Source: JBGQOJ01 sp052119585 (GTDB lineage Bacteria; Pseudomonadota; Alphaproteobacteria; Rhodobacterales; Rhodobacteraceae). Taken from it: a DNA stretch of 42,830 nt. The position numbers were made by a program, and so were the translations under genes. The stretch lies in the NCBI RefSeq assembly GCF_052119585.1, contig NZ_JBGQOJ010000026.1:1-42830 (forward strand), given 5' to 3'. The notes beneath the pieces are model-generated. The model saw only the letters and a program-made list of their open reading frames with translations. It made no database searches and was not told the origin of the DNA. Shown here one piece after another: positions 16,353-24,869 of the stretch (its first letter is position 1; each line of letters opens with the position of its first letter).

Positions 16353-16877
16353 ATGCACTCTTTGATGCGTATTCGTGCGGGCTTTGGCCGCGTGCTTAAC
16401 TTTTGCGGCCTGGCGGCGGGCGTGGTCCTGCTGGCGGTGATGGTCCTTGTCGTGGCCAACGCGCTGCTGCGATATTTGTTCAACGCCCCAATCGCCGGAA
16501 CGCTGGAGCTGACCGAAGGCGCCCTGCCGATTATCGTCTTTCTGTCGCTGGCGATGACGCAATATGAAGGTGGGCACATCAAGGTCGTCTTGTTGACCCG
16601 AAAACTGTCTGTCAAAGCCCGGCGCGTCGCCGTGGTGTTTGCCATGCTGGCGGGGGCGGCTTTGTTCGCCTGGGCAACGTACGCGGGCTGGCGATTGACG
16701 GCCAAGTCCATTGCTATAGGCGAGATCGAGCGCGGTTCGATCCGCTACCCGCTTTGGCCGATCAAGGGGGCAATTGCCTTTGGCATGGCGCTTTTGACCC
16801 TGCAATTCCTAATTGACGCGGCTGTGGCCGCACGCGGCGGCACCCTGCCTGACAGCGAACCGGAGGAAATAGAATGA
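16353..16877 (+). CDS. dctQ: TRAP transporter small permease (DctQ family)
   Basis: A 174-residue membrane protein with four predicted transmembrane helices (about 16-38, 50-70, 87-110 and 132-152), as in DctQ. The family features LRYLFNAPIAGTLELTEGALPIIVFLSLA and YEGGHIKV are clear. It bridges the binding protein and the large permease in the inner membrane. AGGAG precedes the ATG, and the stop overlaps the DctM-like start by 4 bp. Confidence 0.92.
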   Translation: MHSLMRIRAGFGRVLNFCGLAAGVVLLAVMVLVVANALLRYLFNAPIAGTLELTEGALPIIVFLSLAMTQYEGGHIKVVLLTRKLSVKARRVAVVFAMLAGAALFAWATYAGWRLTAKSIAIGEIERGSIRYPLWPIKGAIAFGMALLTLQFLIDAAVAARGGTLPDSEPEEIE

Positions 16878-18184
16878 GCAATCTCGCAATCGGCCTGCTC
16901 GGGACGGCGGGTCTGTTTTCAGGCATCCTTCTGGGCGTCAACGTCATGGTGGTGCTGGGCCTTGTGGGTGCGATTGGCCTTGCCGCGCTTGTCGGCTTCA
17001 GCGCGTCGACGGCGCTGCTGTCGACGGTCTTCTTCGACACCACCCATTCATTCCATTTCTCGGTCATTCCGCTGTTCCTGCTGATGGGGTTTTTCGCCAT
17101 GCGTGCCGGTCTGGGCGAGGATCTGTTCGAAGCGGCGTCCAAGTGGCTGGGCGGTCTGCGCGGCGGGCTGGCCATTTCGACGACGCTGGGGGCTGCTGCC
17201 TTTGGGGCGGCGTCAGGCTCGTCGGTTGGGACGGCCACGGTTTTTACCAAGCTTGCACTGCCGCAAATGCTGGACCGCGGCTATGACAAAAGCCTCGCGT
17301 CGGCTTCGATCGCGATCGCGGGCACGCTTGCGGTGATGATACCGCCCTCGGCGTTGGTCGTGGTCTACGGTATTCTGACTGATAGTTCGATTGGCGCGCT
17401 GTTGATCGCGGGGTTCATTCCAGGGATCCTGTTTGCGCTGATCCTGTGCCTTGCGATCTGGATCAGGGTTCGTATCACGCCCTCGTTGGCACCAATCGAC
17501 ACACGGCGCTTTACGCTTAAGGAAAAAGTGCTGTCACTGCGTATGGCGGGGCCGCTGGTTCTGGTCATCGTGGCGATTGTATCGGGGCTGTACCTTGGCA
17601 TTTTCACCCCGACCGAAGCCGGCGGGATCGGCGCCATGCTGACCTTTCTTCTGGCATTGGTGCGTCATCGCGGCTTCAGGGGCATCGCCATGCGCGAGAC
17701 GCTGATGGAAACAATGCGCACTACGGCGATGATCTTTGCCATCCTGATGTGCGCCTTGCTGTTTTCAAAGTTTCTGGCGTTATCGGGCATGACCAATGCA
17801 GTGGGAGGCTTTCTGATCGGGCTAGAGGTCAACCGGTGGGTGATCGTGGCACTGGTTGCACTGATTTATCTGGCCTTAGGCATGCTGATGGACGCGCCGG
17901 CGCTGCTGGCGATCACGCTGCCGATCACCCATCCGGTGATGATGGATCTTGGCTTTGATCCGGTGTGGTTCGGCATCTTTGTGGTGCTGTTGGTCGAGAT
18001 CGGCGCCGTGACGCCGCCTGTCGGGATCAACTGTTTCGTTGTGCAATCGGCCTCGGGAGGGAGGGTCCAGCTGGAGGATGTGTTCCGTGGCCTGATGCCC
18101 TTTATGCTGGCGGGTCTGTTTATGCTAATGATCTTGTGTGTGTTTCCGCAGATCGCGCTGTTCCTGCCGGAGCGCATGAAATGA
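16874..18184 (+). CDS. dctM: TRAP transporter large permease (DctM family)
   Basis: A 436-residue large permease that performs the Na+-coupled transport step. It is strongly hydrophobic, with about 12 membrane segments and family motifs such as FFDTTHSFHFSVIPLFLLMGFF, GAAAFGAASGSSVGTATVF, FTPTEAGGIGA and the late EIGAVTPPVGINCFV. Length matches DctM (about 430). It overlaps the preceding gene by 4 bp and the GST-like gene by 4 bp, tying transport to the enzymes. Confidence 0.95.
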   Translation: MSNLAIGLLGTAGLFSGILLGVNVMVVLGLVGAIGLAALVGFSASTALLSTVFFDTTHSFHFSVIPLFLLMGFFAMRAGLGEDLFEAASKWLGGLRGGLAISTTLGAAAFGAASGSSVGTATVFTKLALPQMLDRGYDKSLASASIAIAGTLAVMIPPSALVVVYGILTDSSIGALLIAGFIPGILFALILCLAIWIRVRITPSLAPIDTRRFTLKEKVLSLRMAGPLVLVIVAIVSGLYLGIFTPTEAGGIGAMLTFLLALVRHRGFRGIAMRETLMETMRTTAMIFAILMCALLFSKFLALSGMTNAVGGFLIGLEVNRWVIVALVALIYLALGMLMDAPALLAITLPITHPVMMDLGFDPVWFGIFVVLLVEIGAVTPPVGINCFVVQSASGGRVQLEDVFRGLMPFMLAGLFMLMILCVFPQIALFLPERMK

Positions 18185-18822
18185 TGGACCTACGCGCCTT
18201 GATCGACGATCCGTCGGTGCCCGTCGTGCTGCGCAGCACGGACACGTCCCCCTTCGGGCGCAAGGTGCGCATGGCGCTTCTTGTTCTGGGGCTGGCCGAC
18301 AGGGTCACGCTGGAGCCGGCCGATACACTGGACACGGCGGACAGCCTGCGGGTGCAGAACCCTTTGGGCAAGATGCCTTGCCTGCTGATCGCGGGCGAGG
18401 CGTTCTTTGACAGCCATGTGATCTTGGAAATGCTGGACGGGCTTGCGGAGGGCGGCTTGCTTCGCGCGCAGGGATTGGCCCGATTTCGCGCCTTGACCCG
18501 TGCGCGGCTGGCCGATGGCATCACCGACGCCGCGCTGCTGGTCACCTATGAACACCGTTTTCGCGATCCGGCGATGGCCTCTGATCGTTGGCTGGCGCAT
18601 CAGCGCAGCAAGATAAGCCGAGCGCTGGCCGTTTTCGAGGCCGATGCTCCAGATCCCACTCGGGCCGATCTGGTCACTATCACCTTGGCCGCCTGTCTTG
18701 GCTATCTGGACTGGCGGCAGCCATTGGACTGGCGCGCCGATTGTCCGGGCCTGACGATCTGGTTGGACCGTTTTGCACAGACCAATGCCTGCTGGGCCGC
18801 AACCGAAAGGACACTGAAATGA
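18181..18822 (+). CDS. glutathione S-transferase family protein
   Basis: A 213-residue GST-like protein. The thioredoxin-like N-domain shows DTSPFGRKVRMALLVLGL, with a Ser/Thr where the catalytic residue usually lies, then NPLGKMPCL with the cis-Pro and DSHVILEML, the glutathione gamma-Glu contact. The C-domain is helical. ATG at 18181 gives a 4-bp overlap with DctM; the longer in-frame extension lies inside that gene. In catabolic operons such GSTs open ethers, isomerise double bonds or remove halides; which of these applies is unknown. It also overlaps the next gene by 4 bp. Confidence 0.85.
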   Translation: MMDLRALIDDPSVPVVLRSTDTSPFGRKVRMALLVLGLADRVTLEPADTLDTADSLRVQNPLGKMPCLLIAGEAFFDSHVILEMLDGLAEGGLLRAQGLARFRALTRARLADGITDAALLVTYEHRFRDPAMASDRWLAHQRSKISRALAVFEADAPDPTRADLVTITLAACLGYLDWRQPLDWRADCPGLTIWLDRFAQTNACWAATERTLK

Positions 18823-19391
18823 GCCGCTGGCCCGATCAACGCCTGTCTGCACCAGACCCCGCGACCTATGATGCGCGGCAACAGGACATCCATAATGCTA
18901 TTGCAAGCGGCCCGCGCGGCGGGGTTCGGGGACCTTTGGCCGTCTGGCTGCACCGCCCCGAACTGGCGGCTAAGGCGCAGGATCTGGGGCGCTATTGCCG
19001 CTATGACACCCTGCTGGCCGACAGCCTGTCAGAGCTTGCGATCCTTGTTACGGGGCGCGTCTTCGGGTCAGAGTACGAATGGCAGATACACAAGGGCTTT
19101 GCCCTGAAGGCGGGGCTTTCGCCGCTTATAATCGAGGCGATCCGCCTGAACCAGCGCCCGTCGTTCGACGAGCCCGCCCAAGAGGTCGTGCATGACGTGG
19201 CCCGCGCCGTGCATGAGACCCGCAATGTCGATGATGCCCTTTACGCCCGCGCAGTTTCGGTGCTGGGCGAGGCCGCGTTGGTCGATCTGATCGGGCTGCT
19301 TGGTTACTACACGCTGATTTCCCTGACCATCAATGTGTTCAAGGTTCCGCCGATCGGCGACGATCCGGCGCCGGAGTTGCAAGATGACTGA
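18819..19391 (+). CDS. carboxymuconolactone decarboxylase-family protein without the CxxC pair
   Basis: A 190-residue protein related to PcaC/AhpD-type CMD proteins. The central segment LSELAILVTGRVFGSEYEWQIHKGFALKAGLS matches the family helix that carries the active site. Where AhpD-type members have C-x-x-C-H, this protein has YEWQIH, so thiol peroxidase activity is unlikely. Members with E-Y-E-W-x-x-H are more like the decarboxylase branch. ATG at 18819 overlaps the GST stop by 4 bp. It may handle a lactone formed beside the LigI-like lactonase encoded next, but the reaction is unproven. Confidence 0.85.
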   Translation: MSRWPDQRLSAPDPATYDARQQDIHNAIASGPRGGVRGPLAVWLHRPELAAKAQDLGRYCRYDTLLADSLSELAILVTGRVFGSEYEWQIHKGFALKAGLSPLIIEAIRLNQRPSFDEPAQEVVHDVARAVHETRNVDDALYARAVSVLGEAALVDLIGLLGYYTLISLTINVFKVPPIGDDPAPELQDD

Positions 19392-20259
19392 CACGCCCCT
19401 GACATGGAATCCCGAGTCGCACGCGACCAGCAGCGTGCTGCCGAAAGGCGCGACCGATTGCCATTGCCATGTGTTCGGCCCGACTGCGCGCTTTCCCTTC
19501 ACCGATACGAACAGCTACAAGCCCGCCGACGCGCCGAAAGAGGCGCTGTTCGCCCTGCATGACAGAATGGGGATAGAGCGGTGCGTGATCGTACAATCTG
19601 CCGTGCATGGCTATGACAACAGCGTTGTCGTCGATGCCATGCAGGCACGGCCCGGTCGGTATTTGGGCGTGGCGCTTGCCCCGCCGGATATGGGCGATGC
19701 GGCGCTGGACACCCTTGCCGCGCAGGGTTTTCGTGGGGTGCGGTTCAACTACATGTCGCATCTTGCGCCCGGTGCAAGCGATGATGAACTGCAAGCGCTT
19801 GCGCCACGTCTTCGGGATCGGGGAATGCATGTGCAAGTGCATATGGAGGCCGGACTGATCGAGACACTGTCGCCGGTTCTTTCCAATCTTCCGGTGACGG
19901 TCATTGTTGACCATATCGGCCGTGTGGATGCCTCGGAGGGTATGGCACAGCCCCCGTTTCAGGCGCTGTTGCGTCTGCTTGATCATCCGAACCTCTGGTG
20001 CAAGGTGTCCGGGTGCGAGCGTGCCTCGCGGCAGGATCCGCCTTACAGCGATTCAGTGCCCTTCGCCCGTGCAGTGGTAGAGCGGTTTGGCGATCGCGTC
20101 GTCTGGGGCACCGACTGGCCGCACCCTAATTACCGCACCGATCCGCCCGATGACGGCGACCTGTTCGACCTTCTGCCGCATATCGCGCCGGATACGGCGG
20201 CGCTGAAGGCGCTGATGGTGGACAATCCGACACGCCTTTACCGATTTGAGGAGAGCTGA
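19384..20259 (+). CDS. amidohydrolase-superfamily lactonase, LigI-like
   Basis: A 291-residue TIM-barrel hydrolase of the amidohydrolase-2 group. DCHCHVFGP at 25-33, VDHIGR in mid-protein, and WGTDWPHPN with Asp244 match 2-pyrone-4,6-dicarboxylate hydrolase (LigI, about 293 residues) and related sugar lactonases. In LigI, histidines of this type and a late aspartate drive metal-independent lactone opening. ATG at 19384 overlaps the CMD gene by 8 bp. A pyrone or muconolactone-like substrate is likely. The PrpF/LigU-like gene at 41098 could act on a LigI-type product. Confidence 0.85.
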   Translation: MTDTPLTWNPESHATSSVLPKGATDCHCHVFGPTARFPFTDTNSYKPADAPKEALFALHDRMGIERCVIVQSAVHGYDNSVVVDAMQARPGRYLGVALAPPDMGDAALDTLAAQGFRGVRFNYMSHLAPGASDDELQALAPRLRDRGMHVQVHMEAGLIETLSPVLSNLPVTVIVDHIGRVDASEGMAQPPFQALLRLLDHPNLWCKVSGCERASRQDPPYSDSVPFARAVVERFGDRVVWGTDWPHPNYRTDPPDDGDLFDLLPHIAPDTAALKALMVDNPTRLYRFEES

Positions 20260-20260
20260 C

Positions 20261-21061
20261 ATGACTGGACGTCTTGAAGGAAAAGTTGCCATCGTGACCG
20301 GCGCGGGTTGCGTCGCGCCGGGTTGGGGCAATGGCCGTGCGACCTGCGTGCGCTTTGCCCAGGAAGGCGCCAAGATTTTTGCCGTCGATCTGCGCGCCGA
20401 GACGATGGAAGATACACTTGCCCGCGTGCGCGACACGGGTAGCGAGATTGAGCCATACCTGTGCGACGTGACCGACCGTGCGGCGGTCGAGGCGATGGTC
20501 GCGGCCTGTCTGGAACGGTTCGGGACGGTCGATATTCTTGTCAACAACGTGGGCGGATCCGCCAAGGGTGGTGCAACCAATCTGGACGAAGAGGCCTGGG
20601 ACCGGCAAATGGATTTCAACCTCAAAAGCGTTTATCTGACCTGCCGCTCGGTGCTGCCACATATGGTGGCCAAGGGGGGCGGTGCTATCGTCAATACCTC
20701 TTCCACCTCCGGCACGCGCTATACCGGTGCGCCGCAGGTGGCCTATGCCTCTGCCAAGGCGGCGATCATCCAGTTTTCCAAAGTCACGGCAGTGGAATTC
20801 GCCCCCAAGGGCGTGCGTGTCAATACCGTGGTTCCCGGACAACTGCACACCCCGATGGTCGAGGCGCGCCTTGCAGGCCAGCGTGCGGGCGGTGATGTAG
20901 CCGCGCTGTTGCAATCGCGGATCAAACGCATCCCGCTGGGCTGGATGGGCGACGGGCGCGACACGGCAAACGCCGCGCTTTTCTTGTGCTCGGACGAAGC
21001 GCGCTTTGTCACGGGCACCGAAATCGTCGTTGATGGCGGCATGAGCGCACGTTGCGATTGA
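20261..21061 (+). CDS. short-chain dehydrogenase/reductase with expanded glycine loop
   Basis: A 266-residue classical SDR that oxidises or reduces an alcohol/ketone with NAD(P). The nucleotide-binding loop is unusually long: TGAGCVAPGWGNGRA instead of TGAxxGIG. NNVGGS and the catalytic Tyr162-x3-Lys166 (YASAK) with the preceding SSTSG serine region are intact, and the C-terminus has VPGQLHTPM and VDGG. ATG at 20261 is 1 bp after the lactonase stop. It resembles the SDR at 37961, which has the same loop expansion. Confidence 0.9.
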   Translation: MTGRLEGKVAIVTGAGCVAPGWGNGRATCVRFAQEGAKIFAVDLRAETMEDTLARVRDTGSEIEPYLCDVTDRAAVEAMVAACLERFGTVDILVNNVGGSAKGGATNLDEEAWDRQMDFNLKSVYLTCRSVLPHMVAKGGGAIVNTSSTSGTRYTGAPQVAYASAKAAIIQFSKVTAVEFAPKGVRVNTVVPGQLHTPMVEARLAGQRAGGDVAALLQSRIKRIPLGWMGDGRDTANAALFLCSDEARFVTGTEIVVDGGMSARCD

Positions 21062-21077
21062 TGACAGGAGGTCCGCG

Positions 21078-22283
21078 ATGAAACCTGCTTTTTCCGGCCT
21101 TCGCGTCGTCGATACGACCCATGTTCTTGCCGGACCCTTCGCCAGCTATCAGCTGGCGCTTTTTGGAGCCGAGGTGATCAAGGTCGAAAACCCCGCTGAG
21201 CCCGACCAAGCGCGGTTTCAGGGCACGGACCGCGACTTGACCGGCGCTGCCATGGGGGCCTCTTTTCTGGGGCAGGGGGGCGGCAAAAAGGCGCTGGCGC
21301 TGAACCTGAAGACCGACGCGGGCCAGGACGCGCTGCGCCGGCTGGTGGCCACCGCCGATGTCTTTGTCGAAAACTATCGCCCCGGTGCGTTCGACGCGCT
21401 TGGGTTGGGCTATACGGCGCTGTCACAGTTGAACCCGCGCCTGATCTATTGCTCTATATCAGCCTTCGGGGCGACAGGCCCGCGCCGCGCCGAGACGGGC
21501 TATGATAATGTCATTCAGGCGTTTTCAGGCATGATGGACCTGACCGGATTTGGCAATGGGCGTCCACTGAAATGCGGTGCGCAGGTGGTCGACTATGCCA
21601 CCGGCTTGACCGCCGCTTTCGCTATCACGGCCGCGCTTTTTCAACGCGAACGCGAGGGGCATGGCCAGCATATTGACGTCTCCATGCTTGATGTGGCGAT
21701 GACGCTGATGACGGCGCATGGCACCGACTTTCTGCAATCGGGCAAGCATCCGCGTGCGGCGGGCAACCGCTTCGGCTTTGCCACGCTGGGGATGTATCGC
21801 GCGGCTGATGCCGACATGATGATCGGTGCCTCGAACCTGCGCCAGCAGCGGCGCCTGTGGACGGCGCTTGGCCGCACGGATCTGATCAAAGCCGACAACC
21901 TTGCGCGGATCGCAGGCTATGACGAAGAACACGACGCCCTGTCCCGCATCATTGCCGCCAAACCCGCCGGGTACTGGGAAACCTTCCTGACACAGAACCG
22001 CATCCCCGCGGCGCGTGTCCGCAGAATGGAAGAGGCCCTGAGCGACCCACAAACCCTTGATCGCGGGCAGATTATGACGCTGAGCGATCCATCGGGGCGG
22101 CTAAATGGTCTCAAGGTGATCGGTCCCGCCTTTCGGATGTCTGGTGGTCAGGCCGTTCTTCCCACCCCGCCACAGGCCGTTGGTGCTCAAAATGCTGAAA
22201 TCCTGCGGGCCCTTGGTCTGACCGACGCCGAGATCGAGGCGCTATGTGTCGATACCCTCATCGGGGCGGATGCGGGGGTGTAG
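21078..22283 (+). CDS. class III CoA-transferase (CaiB/BaiF family)
   Basis: A 401-residue CoA-transferase that moves CoA from a donor thioester to a carboxylate through an aspartyl-CoA intermediate. The N-terminus GLRVVDTTHVLAGPFASYQLALFGAEVIKVE is diagnostic. Asp172 in QVVDYATGL aligns with the catalytic Asp169 of formyl-CoA transferase, and GHGQHIDVSMLD follows. ACAGGAGG lies before the ATG, 16 bp after the SDR stop. It probably activates the ring-opened acid using succinyl-CoA or the pathway's own product as donor; donor and acceptor are not known. Confidence 0.93.
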   Translation: MKPAFSGLRVVDTTHVLAGPFASYQLALFGAEVIKVENPAEPDQARFQGTDRDLTGAAMGASFLGQGGGKKALALNLKTDAGQDALRRLVATADVFVENYRPGAFDALGLGYTALSQLNPRLIYCSISAFGATGPRRAETGYDNVIQAFSGMMDLTGFGNGRPLKCGAQVVDYATGLTAAFAITAALFQREREGHGQHIDVSMLDVAMTLMTAHGTDFLQSGKHPRAAGNRFGFATLGMYRAADADMMIGASNLRQQRRLWTALGRTDLIKADNLARIAGYDEEHDALSRIIAAKPAGYWETFLTQNRIPAARVRRMEEALSDPQTLDRGQIMTLSDPSGRLNGLKVIGPAFRMSGGQAVLPTPPQAVGAQNAEILRALGLTDAEIEALCVDTLIGADAGV

Positions 22284-22300
22284 CCTGACCATTGGTCGGG
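22284..22300 (+). other. small hairpin between CoA-transferase and thiolase genes
   Basis: CCTGACC and GGTCGGG pair (one T-G wobble) around ATT directly after the CoA-transferase stop. No T-run follows. It may mark an mRNA processing point inside the cluster or be chance. Confidence 0.3.
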
Positions 22301-22371
22301 CAGCGCAAAGTCATGCTCCGTTGCGATTTTGACGATGCTCGGACCATGTGGCTGGGAACAACGGGAGCTTG

Positions 22372-23580
22372 ATGACGATGCCGGATGCCTTCATTTGCGA
22401 TTACAGGCGCACGCCAATCGGACGATATGGCGGTGCCCTGTCCGGCGTGCGGGCGGATGATCTGGGTGCGATCCCGATCCGCGCCGTGATGCAGCGCCAT
22501 GCGCTGGACTGGGCCGCGCTGGATGAGGTTGTGCTCGGCTGTGCCAATCAGGCGGGCGAGGACAACCGTAATGTCGCGCGTATGTCCGCGCTTTTGGCAG
22601 GATTGCCCGAAACGGTGCCTGGCACCACGATCAACCGGCTGTGCGGCTCTGGTATGGACGCTGTACTGACCGCTGCCCGCGCGATCCGGGCGGGCGAGAT
22701 TGACCTGGCCATCGCGGGCGGTGTCGAAAGCATGTCGCGCGCGCCTTTTGTGATGCCCAAGGCAGGGGCTGCCTTTTCTCGTGCGGCCGAGCTGCACGAC
22801 ACCACCATTGGCTGGCGTTTCGTGAACCCACTGATGAAGGCGCAATACGGGGTCGATTCCATGCCTGAAACGGCCGAGAACGTGGCCGAGAAATTCGGCA
22901 TATCGCGCGCAGATCAGGATGCGTTTGCCCTGCAATCCCAGCAAAAGGCAGGCGTGGCGATGGCCAAGGGGCGTCTGGCGCAAGAAATCACTCCGGTCAC
23001 GATTGCACAGCGCAAGGGCGATGACCTGATCATCGACACGGACGAGCATCCGCGTCCCGATACCACAGCCGACGCCTTGGCCGCCCTGAAAGCGCCCTTC
23101 CGGCTGGGCGGCTCGGTGACGGCTGGCAATGCCTCGGGCGTCAATGACGGGTCGGCGGCGTTGCTTATCGCGTCGGGTGCGGCAGTGCGCAAGTACGCCC
23201 TGACACCGCTGGTGCGGATCATGGGCGGCGCCACGGCGGGCGTCGCGCCGCGGATCATGGGATTTGGCCCTGCTCCTGCCTCGGAAAAGCTGATGACGCG
23301 GCTTGGGCTGACGCAGGCAGATTTTGACGTGATCGAACTGAACGAGGCATTCGCAAGCCAGGGTCTTGCCACGATGCGTCACCTTGGCATTGGCGACGAT
23401 GACCCGCGGGTGAATCCCAATGGCGGGGCCATCGCCCTTGGCCACCCGCTTGGCATGTCGGGCGCACGGATAACCGGGACCGCCGCACTGGAACTGTCCC
23501 TGACAGGCGGCCGCTATGCGCTGGCGGCGATGTGCATTGGTGTCGGTCAGGGGATTGCCATCGCGCTGGAGCGGGTCTGA
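22372..23580 (+). CDS. pcaF: thiolase, beta-ketoadipyl-CoA type (PcaF-like)
   Basis: A 402-residue thiolase that cleaves a 3-oxoacyl-CoA with CoA. Catalytic residues are Cys91 (INRLCGSGMD), His358 (ALGHPLGMSG) and Cys388 (AAMCIGVGQG). The segment KAQYGVDSMPETAENVAEKF is typical of PcaF, which splits beta-ketoadipyl-CoA to succinyl-CoA and acetyl-CoA; length also matches. ATG at 22372 follows GGGAG. No other beta-ketoadipate gene is in the window, so it may act on a different dicarboxylic 3-oxoacyl-CoA. It ends 137 bp before the next gene, the widest gap in the cluster. Confidence 0.88.
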   Translation: MTMPDAFICDYRRTPIGRYGGALSGVRADDLGAIPIRAVMQRHALDWAALDEVVLGCANQAGEDNRNVARMSALLAGLPETVPGTTINRLCGSGMDAVLTAARAIRAGEIDLAIAGGVESMSRAPFVMPKAGAAFSRAAELHDTTIGWRFVNPLMKAQYGVDSMPETAENVAEKFGISRADQDAFALQSQQKAGVAMAKGRLAQEITPVTIAQRKGDDLIIDTDEHPRPDTTADALAALKAPFRLGGSVTAGNASGVNDGSAALLIASGAAVRKYALTPLVRIMGGATAGVAPRIMGFGPAPASEKLMTRLGLTQADFDVIELNEAFASQGLATMRHLGIGDDDPRVNPNGGAIALGHPLGMSGARITGTAALELSLTGGRYALAAMCIGVGQGIAIALERV

Positions 23581-23593
23581 GACGGACTTTTCG

Positions 23594-23618
23594 CATCAAG
23601 CCTGACTTAAGATTATGC
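23594..23618 (+). promoter_or_regulatory. split motif shared with the tct promoter region
   Basis: CATCAAGCCTGACT, then 5 bases, then TTATGC. The same two blocks with the same spacing occur at 31524-31548. Here it lies 100 bp before the acyl-CoA dehydrogenase start. Two 20-base matches with conserved spacing in separate non-coding regions suggest a common regulator or a conserved promoter element. Confidence 0.6.
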
Positions 23619-23671
23619 AATAGCCACAATCGGTCACTTTTCTATACTGTTTCTTTGTCTAGAAAGACGGG

Positions 23672-23691
23672 GCAGGCCGGAACAGGCCTGC
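23672..23691 (+). other. perfect leader hairpin before the acyl-CoA dehydrogenase gene
   Basis: GCAGGCC (23672-23678) pairs perfectly with GGCCTGC (23685-23691) around a 6-base loop, 26 bp before the GTG start and 12 bp before the AAGGAG site. It would lie in the 5' leader if transcription starts near the shared motif, and could affect translation or mRNA stability. Confidence 0.45.
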
Positions 23692-23717
23692 ACAGTAGCC
23701 AAGAAGGAGCCAGCCCC

Positions 23718-24869
23718 GTGACATCCGGACTTACCCCAGATCAGGTGGAACTTGCACATGCCGTTCGACGCTTTGCCGAAGGCGAACTGGCTGATGGAGC
23801 GCTTGATCGGGCGCATTGCCGTGACTACCCGTGGCAGATTGCTGGAAAATTGTCCGACATGGGCATGTTGGGCATCACCATCCGCGAGGAAGACGGCGGC
23901 ATTGGCGGCACCTTGATGGACGCGGTCATCACCATTCAGGAACTTGCCATGGTCTGCCCCAAAAGCGCCGATGTGGTGCAGGCGGGGAATTTTGGTCCGA
24001 TCAGAACGTTTGCCGAATTTGCCACGCCTGCGCAAAAGAAACGCTGGCTGCCCGACCTTCTGGCGGGAAAAAAGCTGATCTCGCTGGGGATGACCGAGCC
24101 GGACGCGGGGTCTGCCGTGACCGAACTCAAGACAACGGCACGCAAGGACGGGGAGGGGTATATCCTCAACGGGTCCAAGGTGTTTTCAACCCACAGCCCG
24201 CATGCGGACCTGTTTTTAGTCTACGTGCGCTTCGCGCCAGGGACGAATGGCATCGGTTCGGTTCTGGTCGAGCGTGGCACGCCGGGCTTTATCATAGGGA
24301 CACCGTCGCCCTTCATGAGTGGCGAAGAGTGGTGCCCGCTTTACTTTGACAACTGTCGCATCCCGGAAAGTCAGCTTCTTCTGGGGGAGGGCGGCTTCAA
24401 AAAACAGATATCAGGGTTCAACGTCGAGCGGATTGGCAATGCCGCGCGCGCGTTGGCGCTGGGGCGGCACGCCTACGAGGTGGCACGGCGTCACGCGATG
24501 GAGCGTCAGCAATTCGGCCGGGCTTTGTGCGAGTTTCAGGGCCTGCAATGGAAATTTTCGGAGATGATCGTAAAGCTGGAAAGCGCGCAGATGCTACTGT
24601 ACCGCGCGGCGCGGGACGGCGACGAAAACGGATTGCCCTCGGCGTTCAACACCGCTGTCGCCAAGCTGGCCTGCAACGAGGCAGGCTTTGACGTGGCCAA
24701 TGCCGCGATGCAGGCGATGGGTGCCTATGGGTATTCGACAGAAAGCCTTGTGGAGTATTGTGTCAAACGCACACGTGGCTGGCAGATCGCGGGCGGCTCT
24801 ATCGAGATACTCAAGAACCGGATCGCCGAGCATGTGTTTGATCGCCGTTTCAGCCAAAGGCCATCATGA
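23718..24869 (+). CDS. acyl-CoA dehydrogenase
   Basis: A 383-residue flavoprotein that introduces a 2,3-double bond into an acyl-CoA. GTG at 23718 is preceded by AAGGAG at 23704-23709; earlier in-frame codons give no family similarity. Domain signatures are LISLGMTEPDAGSAVTELKT, YILNGSKVFST and RQQFGRALCEFQ. The C-terminal YEGT-type catalytic Glu is missing (GWQIAGGSIEI). Glu237 in FNVERIG aligns instead with the base position used by isovaleryl-CoA dehydrogenase. Branched or unusual acyl-CoA preference is therefore possible. The stop overlaps the next start. Confidence 0.92.
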   Translation: MTSGLTPDQVELAHAVRRFAEGELADGALDRAHCRDYPWQIAGKLSDMGMLGITIREEDGGIGGTLMDAVITIQELAMVCPKSADVVQAGNFGPIRTFAEFATPAQKKRWLPDLLAGKKLISLGMTEPDAGSAVTELKTTARKDGEGYILNGSKVFSTHSPHADLFLVYVRFAPGTNGIGSVLVERGTPGFIIGTPSPFMSGEEWCPLYFDNCRIPESQLLLGEGGFKKQISGFNVERIGNAARALALGRHAYEVARRHAMERQQFGRALCEFQGLQWKFSEMIVKLESAQMLLYRAARDGDENGLPSAFNTAVAKLACNEAGFDVANAAMQAMGAYGYSTESLVEYCVKRTRGWQIAGGSIEILKNRIAEHVFDRRFSQRPS

